From Bacteroidaceae bacterium (lineage in GTDB: Bacteria > Bacteroidota > Bacteroidia > Bacteroidales > Bacteroidaceae): DNA of 64,000 bases. Below are positions 58,501 through 64,000 of this stretch, piece by piece (position 1 is the stretch's first letter; each line of letters opens with the position of its first letter). The notes beneath the pieces are model-generated. The model did no database searches. It saw only the letters and a list, made by a program, of their open reading frames with translations, and was not told the origin of the DNA. The stretch spans positions 1-64,000 of the forward strand of contig JAFZFN010000022.1 of NCBI GenBank assembly GCA_017555875.1. Reading direction: 5' to 3'. A program made the translations under genes and the position numbers.

Positions 58501-59286
58501 GATGCTAAGTACAATGAGTGGAAGGCTGAGCTCATGGCTTGCTACGAAGTGCAAGATACTACCGTTACAGAAAACGTGGCTGCTGTTGCTGCATTCTCTG
58601 CAGTAGTCGACAAGCACAGCATGTATCAGTGGATGATGCCCGCTGAGTCTGTTGAGGACTTTGACGCTCTCATCGCTGAGCTCGTTGCAGCTCGTGAGTC
58701 ATTCATCGCTGCTGCCAATACTCCTATGACTCCCGAGATGGAGGCATTCCTTGCTAAGTATGGCGAGTTGGAGATGGTTACCGAGACATGTCCCTCATTG
58801 TGGTTTATCAGTGTGTTGAACGAAAAGTTCTATGAGCTTATCGATGCTGGTGATGCGCTTAAGGCTAAGCTTTTGACAGCTACTGCTGAGGAACTCTCTG
58901 CATTCGGTGTACTTGTTGATGAATTTATCGCTTTTGCTCAGTCTATGGATGCTAAGTACAACGAGTGGAAGGCTGAACTTCTCGCATGCTACGAGGCACA
59001 AGATACTACTACTACCGCTTCAGAGGAGGCTGTAGCAGCATTTGCAGAGGTTGTTGATAAGCATGCTGGTTACCAGTATGGTATGCCTGCTACTTCAGTA
59101 GAGGAAATCGATGCTCTCATCGCTGAACTCGTAGCTGCGCGTAAGGCATTCGTTGATGATGCTACAGGTATCAACAATATCAACGTAAATGTTGAGGCTG
59201 TAATCTACGACATCCATGGTCGTCGCGTTTCTACAATGGAGAAGGGTATCTACATTGTAAACGGTCGCAAGGTAATCGTAAAGTAA
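55522..59286 (+). CDS. Large repeat-containing secreted protein with a C-terminal sorting-like tail
   Basis: The 1254-residue protein has a signal peptide (1-21, ending VKAA) and an N-terminal ricin-like region (KWYTIKNVRTQKYATYAG). Helical FIVAR-like segments follow (ALDKMLARKDNPIFGEPMY). Two adjacent beta-rich repeats of 168 residues share FYVKNALSGQYL at 504-bp spacing. Two further helical repeats are 149 residues apart, marked by MDAKYNEWKAEL. The end, INNINVNVEAVIYDIHGRR then GIYIVNGRKVIVK, resembles the C-terminal secretion tails common in Prevotella and related bacteria. It is probably a surface adhesin or glycan-binding protein; the ligand is unknown. Confidence 0.8.
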   Translation: MKRTFTFLLTALFLCVGMVKAAVTDVPEMSTEAGIKWYTIKNVRTQKYATYAGEAASMTQQATAQDGSLFYFTGTVADGVATVKIHNAQAGELLCAGTNSWTAEGIDWYIAAKADNGLSISMTADFSGTKSWNDFQGSGKTIDYWTATDAGSIWAVELFGADIQVALDKMLARKDNPIFGEPMYSEEAYNALAAAYETFNANATVENYNACKDVIAGIEVYMPQVGQYYHIECPVFYNTQGVHKALCADAELGWKTLNKADVASYWTPVETENGLAWKNAKNGKYLLGNPNTSGAWTTAETAEGAEFTLVVLKDGETQDDYQYAISVSGRHMHANNHGGGNGTGSNVVSWETNAANSASAWTITVAKDPSTLVEATVTYSFTYEGEEKYTQTTTTLLGEEWPDITVAFPYGVSASKPEGVVEAEKAAPTTFYVKNALSGQYLSYDVESNLTVAEAEAVATIVPSSVVAGAFAVSYPGPNGAADPRFVQCGSKGRFSGNKDLTENSSVYLYKVTGEGAATRVNAVEDGASYVFVAKCSKADYEGYWMITNELTGEGADLRMIGVKASDELADEITFEVGDYSPVWTVGVAEVEEVEAAEFYVKNALSGQYLNFDPASNLTVGAAEAVATIAPSSLVAGTFGISYPDPDGTTGIRYVQCGSKGRFSGNAQLTKNSSVYLYKVTGEGTATRVEAVEDGASYLFVAECSKSGYEGYWMITNELTGEGADLRMIGVKASDELADEITFEVGDYSPVWTVSAVKEEPAAVAFTKVIELEVAELPFVAAESAEGISKWYYATMHTNYPRYIQENAAGGIDFVKQVVGEVKTDSLLWGFVGNHFDGIKLVNKATGHAVVSTGGDAQMGDAANATVFALSASDTQVENGFCLKYPGGGFLNGNAGAGKVSTWSYADAGSTFLLYTLPKEELTAFAAKFNELESLTEAYTSMYAMSAVQNQFFAVYDAVAPVKEAIANGTATSEEVVAATASMTEVIAFVLAMDAKYNEWKAELMACYEVQDTTVTENVAAVAAFSAVVDKHSMYQWMMPAESVEDFDALIAELVAARESFIAAANTPMTPEMEAFLAKYGELEMVTETCPSLWFISVLNEKFYELIDAGDALKAKLLTATAEELSAFGVLVDEFIAFAQSMDAKYNEWKAELLACYEAQDTTTTASEEAVAAFAEVVDKHAGYQYGMPATSVEEIDALIAELVAARKAFVDDATGINNINVNVEAVIYDIHGRRVSTMEKGIYIVNGRKVIVK

Positions 59287-59310
59287 TTAGCAGTTGCTAA
59301 AAACTAGATA

Positions 59311-59340
59311 AAAGGGATGCGCCGTTAGGTGCATCCCTTT
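59311..59340 (+). terminator. Terminator of the large secreted protein gene
   Basis: AAAGGGATGC (59311-59320) pairs with GCATCCCTTT (59331-59340) around a 10-nt loop, 24 bp after the stop. Its end overlaps the -33 box of the next gene. Confidence 0.82.
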
Positions 59341-59368
59341 GTCATTTCATCTGTTTTTGCTAATTTTG
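59338..59368 (+). promoter_or_regulatory. Promoter of the C-GCAxxG-C-C gene
   Basis: TTTG (59338-59341), 19 bp, then TAATTTTG (59361-59368) matches the consensus exactly. The ATG at 59393 is 24 bp downstream. The -33 box shares three bases with the preceding terminator stem. Confidence 0.7.
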
Positions 59369-59392
59369 CACATCATATATAGAAAATGTCTT

Positions 59393-59851
59393 ATGGATAG
59401 TGAACAAAGAGTCTCCCGTGCTGTTGAACTCTTCAAGATGGGTTACAATTGCGCACAATCAGTTGCGGCAGCCTTTGCCGATGAATATGGATATACCGAG
59501 GAGCAGGCGCTCAAGATGTCAGCCTCATTTGGAGGGGGCATAGGACGAATGCGTGAGACTTGCGGTGCGGCATGTGGCATGTTTATCTTGGCCGGTTTGG
59601 AGACGGGTTGTGCCGATGCCTCAGATCGTGAAGGCAAGGCGGCTAACTACGCTTTCGTACAGCAGCTTGCTGAGGAGTTTCGTCGCGAGAACGGGTCGCT
59701 CATCTGTGCCGAACTGCTCGGACTACGTGAGCGTAAGCCTCAAACACCACAACCTGATGAACGCACGGCTGTGTATTACGAGAAGCGTCCGTGTGCCAAA
59801 ATGGTTGAATCGGCAGCTCGCATATGGGCTAATAGAAAGAAAAATGCATAA
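59393..59851 (+). CDS. C-GCAxxG-C-C family protein
   Basis: The 152-residue cytoplasmic protein has the Cys pattern of the C_GCAxxG_C_C family: GYNCAQSVAAAF (near 18-29), GGGIGRMRETCGAACGMFILAG (near 45-65), a Cys in GSLICAELLG and a final RPCAKMVE. The conserved cysteines suggest metal or cluster binding and a redox role. Members are often next to redox genes, but here the neighbours give no hint. I start at ATG 59393, 24 bp after the -7 box, not the in-frame ATG at 59339 upstream of it. Confidence 0.85.
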   Translation: MDSEQRVSRAVELFKMGYNCAQSVAAAFADEYGYTEEQALKMSASFGGGIGRMRETCGAACGMFILAGLETGCADASDREGKAANYAFVQQLAEEFRRENGSLICAELLGLRERKPQTPQPDERTAVYYEKRPCAKMVESAARIWANRKKNA

Positions 59852-59910
59852 AATCAGGCAAAAAAGAGAAAAAACATGCGCAAAAGTATGTTGTATAACA
59901 TAAAAAGTGT

Positions 59911-59918
59911 TAACTTTG
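59911..59918 (+). promoter_or_regulatory. Possible -7 box for the small winged-helix gene
   Basis: TAACTTTG matches TANNTTTG and lies 62 bp before the ATG at 59981. The nearest GTTG is 17 bp upstream, slightly short of the usual spacing. Confidence 0.5.
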
Positions 59919-59980
59919 CAGCCGATTTAGTGCGGTTGAGTAAAAAATAGATGTTTAACAATTAAAATAGTAAAAAGATT

Positions 59981-60181
59981 ATGTTGACAGAGAAAGCTGG
60001 TGCAAATGCAGGTCTCATCTGGAATGCACTTGATGGTAAGGAAGGTTTGACCTTCAAGGAAATTAAGAAGGAAACAAAGCAGAAGAAGGATGATTTCCTC
60101 CTCGGCTTGGGCTGGTTGCTCCGTGAGGGCAAGATTGCTGCCGTAGAGGTAGAAGAGGATGTAGTTTACTCTTTGAAGTAA
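59981..60181 (+). CDS. Small winged-helix protein (DUF2582)
   Basis: The 66-residue protein folds as a single winged helix: AGLIWNALDG, FKEIKKETK, FLLGLGWLLREGKI and a beta wing ending VVYSLK. It matches the DUF2582 family of small Bacteroidota wHTH proteins. DNA binding is likely, but the target is unknown. It is a single-gene transcript with a -7 box before it and a terminator at 60203. Confidence 0.82.
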   Translation: MLTEKAGANAGLIWNALDGKEGLTFKEIKKETKQKKDDFLLGLGWLLREGKIAAVEVEEDVVYSLK

Positions 60182-60202
60182 TCATACTGAGATAATATAG
60201 TG

Positions 60203-60240
60203 GTGAGGCGGTGCTCTGAAGCGCTGCCTCATCGCTTTTT
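60203..60240 (+). terminator. Terminator of the winged-helix gene
   Basis: A 12-bp stem with three G-T pairs (60203-60214 with 60221-60232) around a 6-nt loop, followed by CGC and TTTTTT. Confidence 0.8.
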
Positions 60241-60303
60241 TGGGGGGCAGAGTTTCTCGTTCTCGCTTCTTGGAAGATCTAATGTGTGGGAGGAGAAAGA
60301 AAA

Positions 60304-60331
60304 AATGGAGACTACTCGAATAGTCTCCATT
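60304..60331 (-). terminator. Terminator of the DUF3127 gene
   Basis: A perfect 11-bp stem (60304-60314 with 60321-60331). On the minus strand it runs into TTTTTT, so it serves the convergent DUF3127 gene. It is 27 bp past that stop. Confidence 0.8.
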
Positions 60332-60358
60332 CTTTATCGTTTCTTAGGATAATCTGAT

Positions 60359-60757
60359 TTAGAAGGGCAGGTCGTCGGCCTCGTTAGAAGGATTCATCTG
60401 AGGAGTGTTGAAGGGATCGGCAACGGGAGGAGGTACGGCTGCGCCTGCTGCGGGAGGTACGGGAGCGCCAGCTACGGGGGCTGCATTGACATTGCGGTCT
60501 ACCTTCCAAGCACGGATGTCATTGTACCAACGGCCATTGTATTCACGGCTGTCGATGTCGAATGAGACTGTGAGGACTTCACCTGACTGGATGTTGAACT
60601 GTGCGATGCGATCGGCACCAAATACGTTAAACATCATCTTGCGGGGATACTGTTCCATTGTCTCAAGTACATACTCTTGAATCTTCCACTCGTTGCCATT
60701 TCTTGACACACCGCCACGCTCTTGGAGCACGGCTATAATCTTTCCTGTTAATTCCAT
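60359..60757 (-). CDS. DUF3127-family protein, possible single-strand DNA-binding
   Basis: The 132-residue protein has an OB-fold-like N-terminal part (MELTGKIIAVLQERGGVSRNGNEW, then FDIDSREYNGRWYNDIRAWKV) that matches DUF3127. A low-complexity Ala/Pro/Gly linker (about 93-117) and the acidic tip EADDLPF follow. The Pro/Ala linker plus acidic DDLPF ending is like that of single-strand DNA-binding proteins such as SSB, so a related partner-recruiting role is plausible. The family function is not established. Confidence 0.82.
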   Translation of the reverse strand: MELTGKIIAVLQERGGVSRNGNEWKIQEYVLETMEQYPRKMMFNVFGADRIAQFNIQSGEVLTVSFDIDSREYNGRWYNDIRAWKVDRNVNAAPVAGAPVPPAAGAAVPPPVADPFNTPQMNPSNEADDLPF

Positions 60758-60837
60758 AGTGTTTTGTTGTTGTTTTCGTAATTGTGGCGCGAAGTTACAT
60801 CTTTATTGGTTACGTTGCTAATTTTTTAGTCATTTTT

Positions 60838-60869
60838 TTTGGCTGACCGCGTAGTTTGTGCTACTTTTG
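60838..60869 (+). promoter_or_regulatory. Promoter of dnaN
   Basis: TTTG (60838-60841), 20 bp, then TACTTTTG (60862-60869) matches exactly. The dnaN ATG at 60986 leaves a leader of about 110 nt. Confidence 0.7.
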
Positions 60870-60985
60870 TAGGAGCATACGAATACACTCCTCGAACGTG
60901 AAAGTGTGTCGTGTTTTTGGTTGGTGCGAGGGTTTCCGCTCCACAATAAATTAGAAAAAATATTAATGAATATAAGATAAAAGCT

Positions 60986-62110
60986 ATGAGATTTGTCGTA
61001 TCAAGTGCAGCGTTATATAGCCACCTGCAGGCTATCAGCCGAGTTATCAACTCAAAGAGTACACTGCCTATTCTTGATTGTTTCCTTTTCAATATTGAAG
61101 ATAATAAGCTGACCATAACAGCTTCAGATAATGAGACAACGCTCGATACCGTGCTCGAGATTGTCGAGAGTGATGGTAACTACCAGTTTGCTATCCCTTC
61201 GAAGACTTTGCTCGACGCTATCAAGGAACTTCCCGAACAACCTATAGCCTTCGACATAAATACTCAGTCGATGGAGGTAATCATTCAGTACATGAATGGT
61301 AAGTATTCGATGATGGGGCAGTCTGCGGATGAATATCCTATGGCCGCGCTCATGGGTGAGAATAGCGTAAACTTTACTATTGAGGCTGACATGTTGCTTG
61401 GCGGTATCAACCGCACTATCTTTGCTACTGCCGATGATGAGTTGCGCCCTGTGATGAATGGTATCTATTTTGACATCTTTGCCGACTATATCACATTGGT
61501 GGCTTCGGATGGTCATAAGCTCGTTCGTTACAAGCTTTGTAATGTCAAGGGTGAGGAGAAAGCTGCTTTCATCCTTCCTAAGAAGCCCGCAGCATTGCTC
61601 AAGAACCTCTTGGCGAAGGAGGCTGGTGAGATTAAGATTACCTTCGATGACCGAAATGCAACCTTCGAGATGCCTACGCATCGTATGATTTGCCGCCTCA
61701 TCGAGGGACGTTATCCCAACTATAACTCGGTGATTCCTCAGAACAATCCTTTCAAGGTGACTATCGATAGAGCGGCTATGCTCAGTGCATTGCGTCGTGT
61801 ATCGGTGTTCTCATCACAGAGCAGCAGTCTTGTCAAGCTGCGTATGGGTGATAATGAACTGATCATCTCTGCCCAAGATGTTGATTTCTCTACTTCTGCT
61901 GAGGAGAAGCTGACTTGCTCTTACGAAGGCAATCCCATGAGCATTGGCTTCAAGGCTACCTTCCTCATGGATATCCTCTCGAATATTAGCGGACAGGATG
62001 TTGTCATTGAGGTTTCTGACCCCTCACGTGCTGGAGTGCTTGTGCCCGCCGAGCAGGATGAGGCAGAGGAACTTCTTATGCTGCTGATGCCGATGATGCT
62101 CAATGACTAA
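60986..62110 (+). CDS. dnaN: DNA polymerase III sliding clamp (beta subunit)
   Basis: The 374-residue beta clamp encircles DNA and tethers Pol III. The three-domain layout is clear: MRFVVSSAALYSHLQAISRVI start, LPILDCFLFN, the second-domain VNFTIEADMLLGGINRTIF, and the C-terminal LLMLLMPMML. The length is typical. It is not next to dnaA. A hairpin terminator follows at 62136. Confidence 0.97.
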   Translation: MRFVVSSAALYSHLQAISRVINSKSTLPILDCFLFNIEDNKLTITASDNETTLDTVLEIVESDGNYQFAIPSKTLLDAIKELPEQPIAFDINTQSMEVIIQYMNGKYSMMGQSADEYPMAALMGENSVNFTIEADMLLGGINRTIFATADDELRPVMNGIYFDIFADYITLVASDGHKLVRYKLCNVKGEEKAAFILPKKPAALLKNLLAKEAGEIKITFDDRNATFEMPTHRMICRLIEGRYPNYNSVIPQNNPFKVTIDRAAMLSALRRVSVFSSQSSSLVKLRMGDNELIISAQDVDFSTSAEEKLTCSYEGNPMSIGFKATFLMDILSNISGQDVVIEVSDPSRAGVLVPAEQDEAEELLMLLMPMMLND

Positions 62111-62135
62111 ATTGGACTGACAATTGATAATATCG

Positions 62136-62165
62136 TGCAGCTCATCTGTAAAAAGATGAGCTGCA
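62136..62165 (+). terminator. Terminator of dnaN
   Basis: TGCAGCTCATC (62136-62146) pairs with GATGAGCTGCA (62155-62165), an 11-bp stem with an A-rich loop followed by TTTGT. It lies 26 bp after the dnaN stop. Confidence 0.82.
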
Positions 62166-62201
62166 TTTGTCTCTCTTGGTTTCTTATTCCCCAAAAATGA
62201 T

Positions 62202-62209
62202 TACCTTTG
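62202..62209 (+). promoter_or_regulatory. Probable -7 box for rarA
   Basis: TACCTTTG lies 26 bp before the rarA ATG. A weak TTGG is found about 23 bp upstream. Confidence 0.5.
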
Positions 62210-62234
62210 CGAAAATATAGAATAATCACACGCT

Positions 62235-63494
62235 ATGGAACCATTAGCTGAACGCTTGCGTCCCTCGACGCTTGATAATTATATAGGACAAAAGCATCTG
62301 GTCGGTCCAGAAGCTGTGCTACGGCGTATGATAGAGTCGGGGCGTGTCTCATCGTTTATCTTGTGGGGCCCTCCAGGTACGGGAAAAACTACATTGGCAA
62401 ACATCATCGCCAAGAAGTTGGAGGTCCCTTTCTATACGCTCAATGCGGTATCGTCTGGAGTAAAGGATGTGCGTGAGGTTATCGAGAGTGCGCAGAAGAA
62501 CCGTTTTTTCTCGCAACATAGTCCCATACTCTTCATCGATGAGATTCATCGTTTCAATAAGTCGCAGCAAGACTCGCTGCTCAGTGCGGTGGAACGTGGT
62601 ATTGTGACGCTGATAGGTGCCACCACCGAGAATCCATCGTTTGAAATCATTCGCCCTTTGCTCTCGCGTTGCCAGCTCTATATCCTCAAGTCGCTGGACA
62701 AAGAGGATTTGCTTGAGCTACTTGATCGAGCAATCAAAGAGGATTTTTATCTCAAGACGCGTAATATCGTCGTTCGCGAAACGGATGCGTTGTTGCGCTT
62801 TTCGGGAGGTGATGCGCGTAAGTTACTTAACACGCTCGAACTTGTCGTTGAGGCAGACGGAGCCAATGAGGTAGTCATTACAAATGAACTTGTGACCGAG
62901 CGGCTGCAACAGAATCCTCTGGCTTACGATAAGGATGGCGAGATGCACTATGACATCGTGTCTGCTTATATCAAATCCATCCGTGGTAGCGATCCTGACG
63001 GAGCGCTCTACTGGCTCGCCCGTATGATACAGGGAGGTGAGGATCCGGCTTTCATCGCGAGGAGACTTGTCATCTCTGCCTCAGAAGATATAGGTTTGGC
63101 TAATCCTAATGCATTGCTCATCGCCAATGCGGCGTTCGATGCTGTGATGAAGATTGGCTGGCCTGAGGGGCGCATACCCTTGGCGGAAGCGACCGTTTAT
63201 CTAGCCTCGAGTCCCAAGAGCAATTCGGCTTATATGGGTATTAATTCTGCCTTGGCTCTTGTAGAGCAGACGGGCAACCTTCCCGTTCCGCTGCATTTGC
63301 GCAATGCTCCCACCAAACTGATGAAGGAGTTGGGCTATAGTGAAGGTTACAAATATGCTCATGATTATGAGAATCATTTTGTAAGACAACAATTCCTGCC
63401 TGATGAACTTGTTGGTACGCAGTTGTGGGCACCTCAGCCAAATGCAGCAGAAGATAAGATGAAGGAAAGAATGAAACTCCTTTGGGGAAAGTAG
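62235..63494 (+). CDS. rarA: Replication-associated recombination protein A (RarA/MgsA)
   Basis: The 419-residue AAA+ ATPase is related to clamp loaders and acts at stalled forks. Visible are Walker A GPPGTGKTT (about 46-54), Walker B ILFIDEIHRFN (about 97-107), sensor GATTENPSFE and the C-terminal MgsA tetramerisation part with EGRIPLAEATVYLASSPKSN and GYKYAHDYENHF. It ends just before palindromic element G. Confidence 0.95.
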   Translation: MEPLAERLRPSTLDNYIGQKHLVGPEAVLRRMIESGRVSSFILWGPPGTGKTTLANIIAKKLEVPFYTLNAVSSGVKDVREVIESAQKNRFFSQHSPILFIDEIHRFNKSQQDSLLSAVERGIVTLIGATTENPSFEIIRPLLSRCQLYILKSLDKEDLLELLDRAIKEDFYLKTRNIVVRETDALLRFSGGDARKLLNTLELVVEADGANEVVITNELVTERLQQNPLAYDKDGEMHYDIVSAYIKSIRGSDPDGALYWLARMIQGGEDPAFIARRLVISASEDIGLANPNALLIANAAFDAVMKIGWPEGRIPLAEATVYLASSPKSNSAYMGINSALALVEQTGNLPVPLHLRNAPTKLMKELGYSEGYKYAHDYENHFVRQQFLPDELVGTQLWAPQPNAAEDKMKERMKLLWGK

Positions 63495-63496
63495 GA

Positions 63497-63641
63497 GGAC
63501 CCACCCTAGCCCTCCCTGTAGGGAGGGAACTCTTGCTCGCTGAAAAGATTCTTTAATAAATACATTGAACCCTCTTCTATGAATAATACACTATCAGTTG
63601 CATCTGTCCCCCCTCCCTATAGGGAGGGAAGGGGTGGGTCC
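63497..63641. repeat. Palindromic element G, overlapping the dehydrogenase start
   Basis: The element runs 145 bp from GGACCCACC to GGTGGGTCC. Arm hairpins are CCCTCCCTGTAGGGAGGG and CCCTCCCTATAGGGAGGG. It begins 2 bp after the rarA stop and its right arm is inside the dehydrogenase reading frame. The centre is AT-rich and lacks an obvious GCGATGT core, and it contains the dehydrogenase ATG at 63579. Confidence 0.85.
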
Positions 63642-64000
63642 ATCCATATTGTTATCCTTGATGGCTATGCCCTCAATCCAGGTGACCTCAATTACGATGT
63701 ACTGCGTCAGTTTGGTGCTGTGGAGATTTATGAACGTACACGCCCTGAGCAGGTGATTGAACGAGCCAAAGATGCAGAGGCGCTGTTAATAAATAAAGTT
63801 GTGTTGGGCGAAGACGAATTTTCGCAACTTCCTCGTCTGCGCTATATTGGTGTGCAGGCTACAGGGTACAATGTGGTGGACGTGGAGGCAGCTCGAAAGT
63901 ATGGTATTACGGTTACCAATATCCCTGCCTATAGCACCGACTCAGTGGCGCAGATGGCGATGGCTCATCTGCTCAATATTACTCAAGGTGTGGGTCATTA
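63579..64000 (+). CDS. D-2-hydroxyacid dehydrogenase (N-terminal part, runs off the window)
   Basis: The frame stays open from 63579 to the window end (140 codons). From residue 24 it reads IVILDGYALNPGDLNYD..., then LINKVVLGEDEF, LRYIGVQATGYNVVD and GITVTNIPAYSTDSVAQMAMAHLL. This is the substrate-binding domain of D-isomer 2-hydroxyacid dehydrogenases; hydroxypyruvate or lactate reductases are possible. Residues 10-21 (VPPPYREGRGGS) are translated from palindromic element G, and no other ATG lies between it and the conserved strand. The NAD-binding part is beyond the window. Confidence 0.85.
   Translation, partial: MNNTLSVASVPPPYREGRGGSIHIVILDGYALNPGDLNYDVLRQFGAVEIYERTRPEQVIERAKDAEALLINKVVLGEDEFSQLPRLRYIGVQATGYNVVDVEAARKYGITVTNIPAYSTDSVAQMAMAHLLNITQGVGH

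Noticed and set aside
1-64000. tRNA or rRNA genes
   Set aside because: I looked through the intergenic stretches for the T-arm pattern GTTCRA and for rRNA-like sequence and saw none. A covariance-model search would settle it.

Overview
The window is a chromosomal stretch of a member of the Bacteroidota, order Bacteroidales (Prevotellaceae or Bacteroidaceae-like). The evidence is two SusC/SusD outer-membrane pairs, a complete six-gene Na+-translocating NADH:quinone reductase operon, DUF5687/DUF5020/DUF3127 families typical of the group, and repeated matches to the Bacteroidales promoter (TTTG or TTG, about 20 bp, then TANNTTTG). I found no tRNA, rRNA or classical CRISPR array.

Layout. 0.4-2.4 kb: ribokinase and a sugar permease. 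2.5-8.4 kb: a secreted protein of unknown function, an ABC exporter pair, a lipoprotein prolyl isomerase, an M16 peptidase and a threonylcarbamoyl-AMP synthase. 8.6-12.6 kb: SPFH protein, small RHH regulator, PH-domain protein, membrane acyltransferase and CPBP protease, separated by palindromic G-rich repeats. 12.6-22.5 kb (minus strand): tamB, then a group-B-like [FeFe] hydrogenase with all three maturases (hydA-hydE-hydG-hydF). 23.0-29.1 kb: nqrABCDEF. 29.5-30.9 kb: DUF234-type ATPase. 31.1-44.5 kb: an apparently invertible SusC/SusD locus. 44.9-55.1 kb: recN, rlmB-like, DUF5020, valS, a coiled-coil protein and a topoisomerase IV A subunit. 55.5-64 kb: a large repeat-containing secreted protein, small proteins, dnaN, rarA and the start of a 2-hydroxyacid dehydrogenase.

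Three things stand out. (1) An inversion switch: a full susC-susD operon faces a second susD-susC pair whose susC has no promoter, signal peptide or start. Both susC genes carry the same 16-bp sequence in inverted orientation at the same codon position, and a tyrosine recombinase gene lies between them. Flipping the roughly 2.29-kb segment would move the promoter and the first 71 codons from one gene to the other. (2) A family of about 90-150 bp palindromic elements ending in AGACCCACC/GGTGGGTCT sits not only between genes but inside reading frames. Two identical in-frame copies lie in valS, one supplies the C-terminus of an acyltransferase, and one supplies the N-terminus of a dehydrogenase. 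This resembles the Rickettsia palindromic elements. (3) Four separate intergenic sites carry a short array of four 12-bp palindrome-like units at an exact 22-bp period. The core sequence differs at each site but the architecture is the same, and I cannot assign this class to a known feature.

How the genes work together: NQR and the [FeFe] hydrogenase fit an anaerobic fermentative metabolism with sodium-based energy conservation and H2 turnover. The SusCD pairs and the ribose genes fit scavenging of polymers and nucleoside sugars. The dnaN, rarA, recN and parC genes are ordinary housekeeping replication and repair functions.
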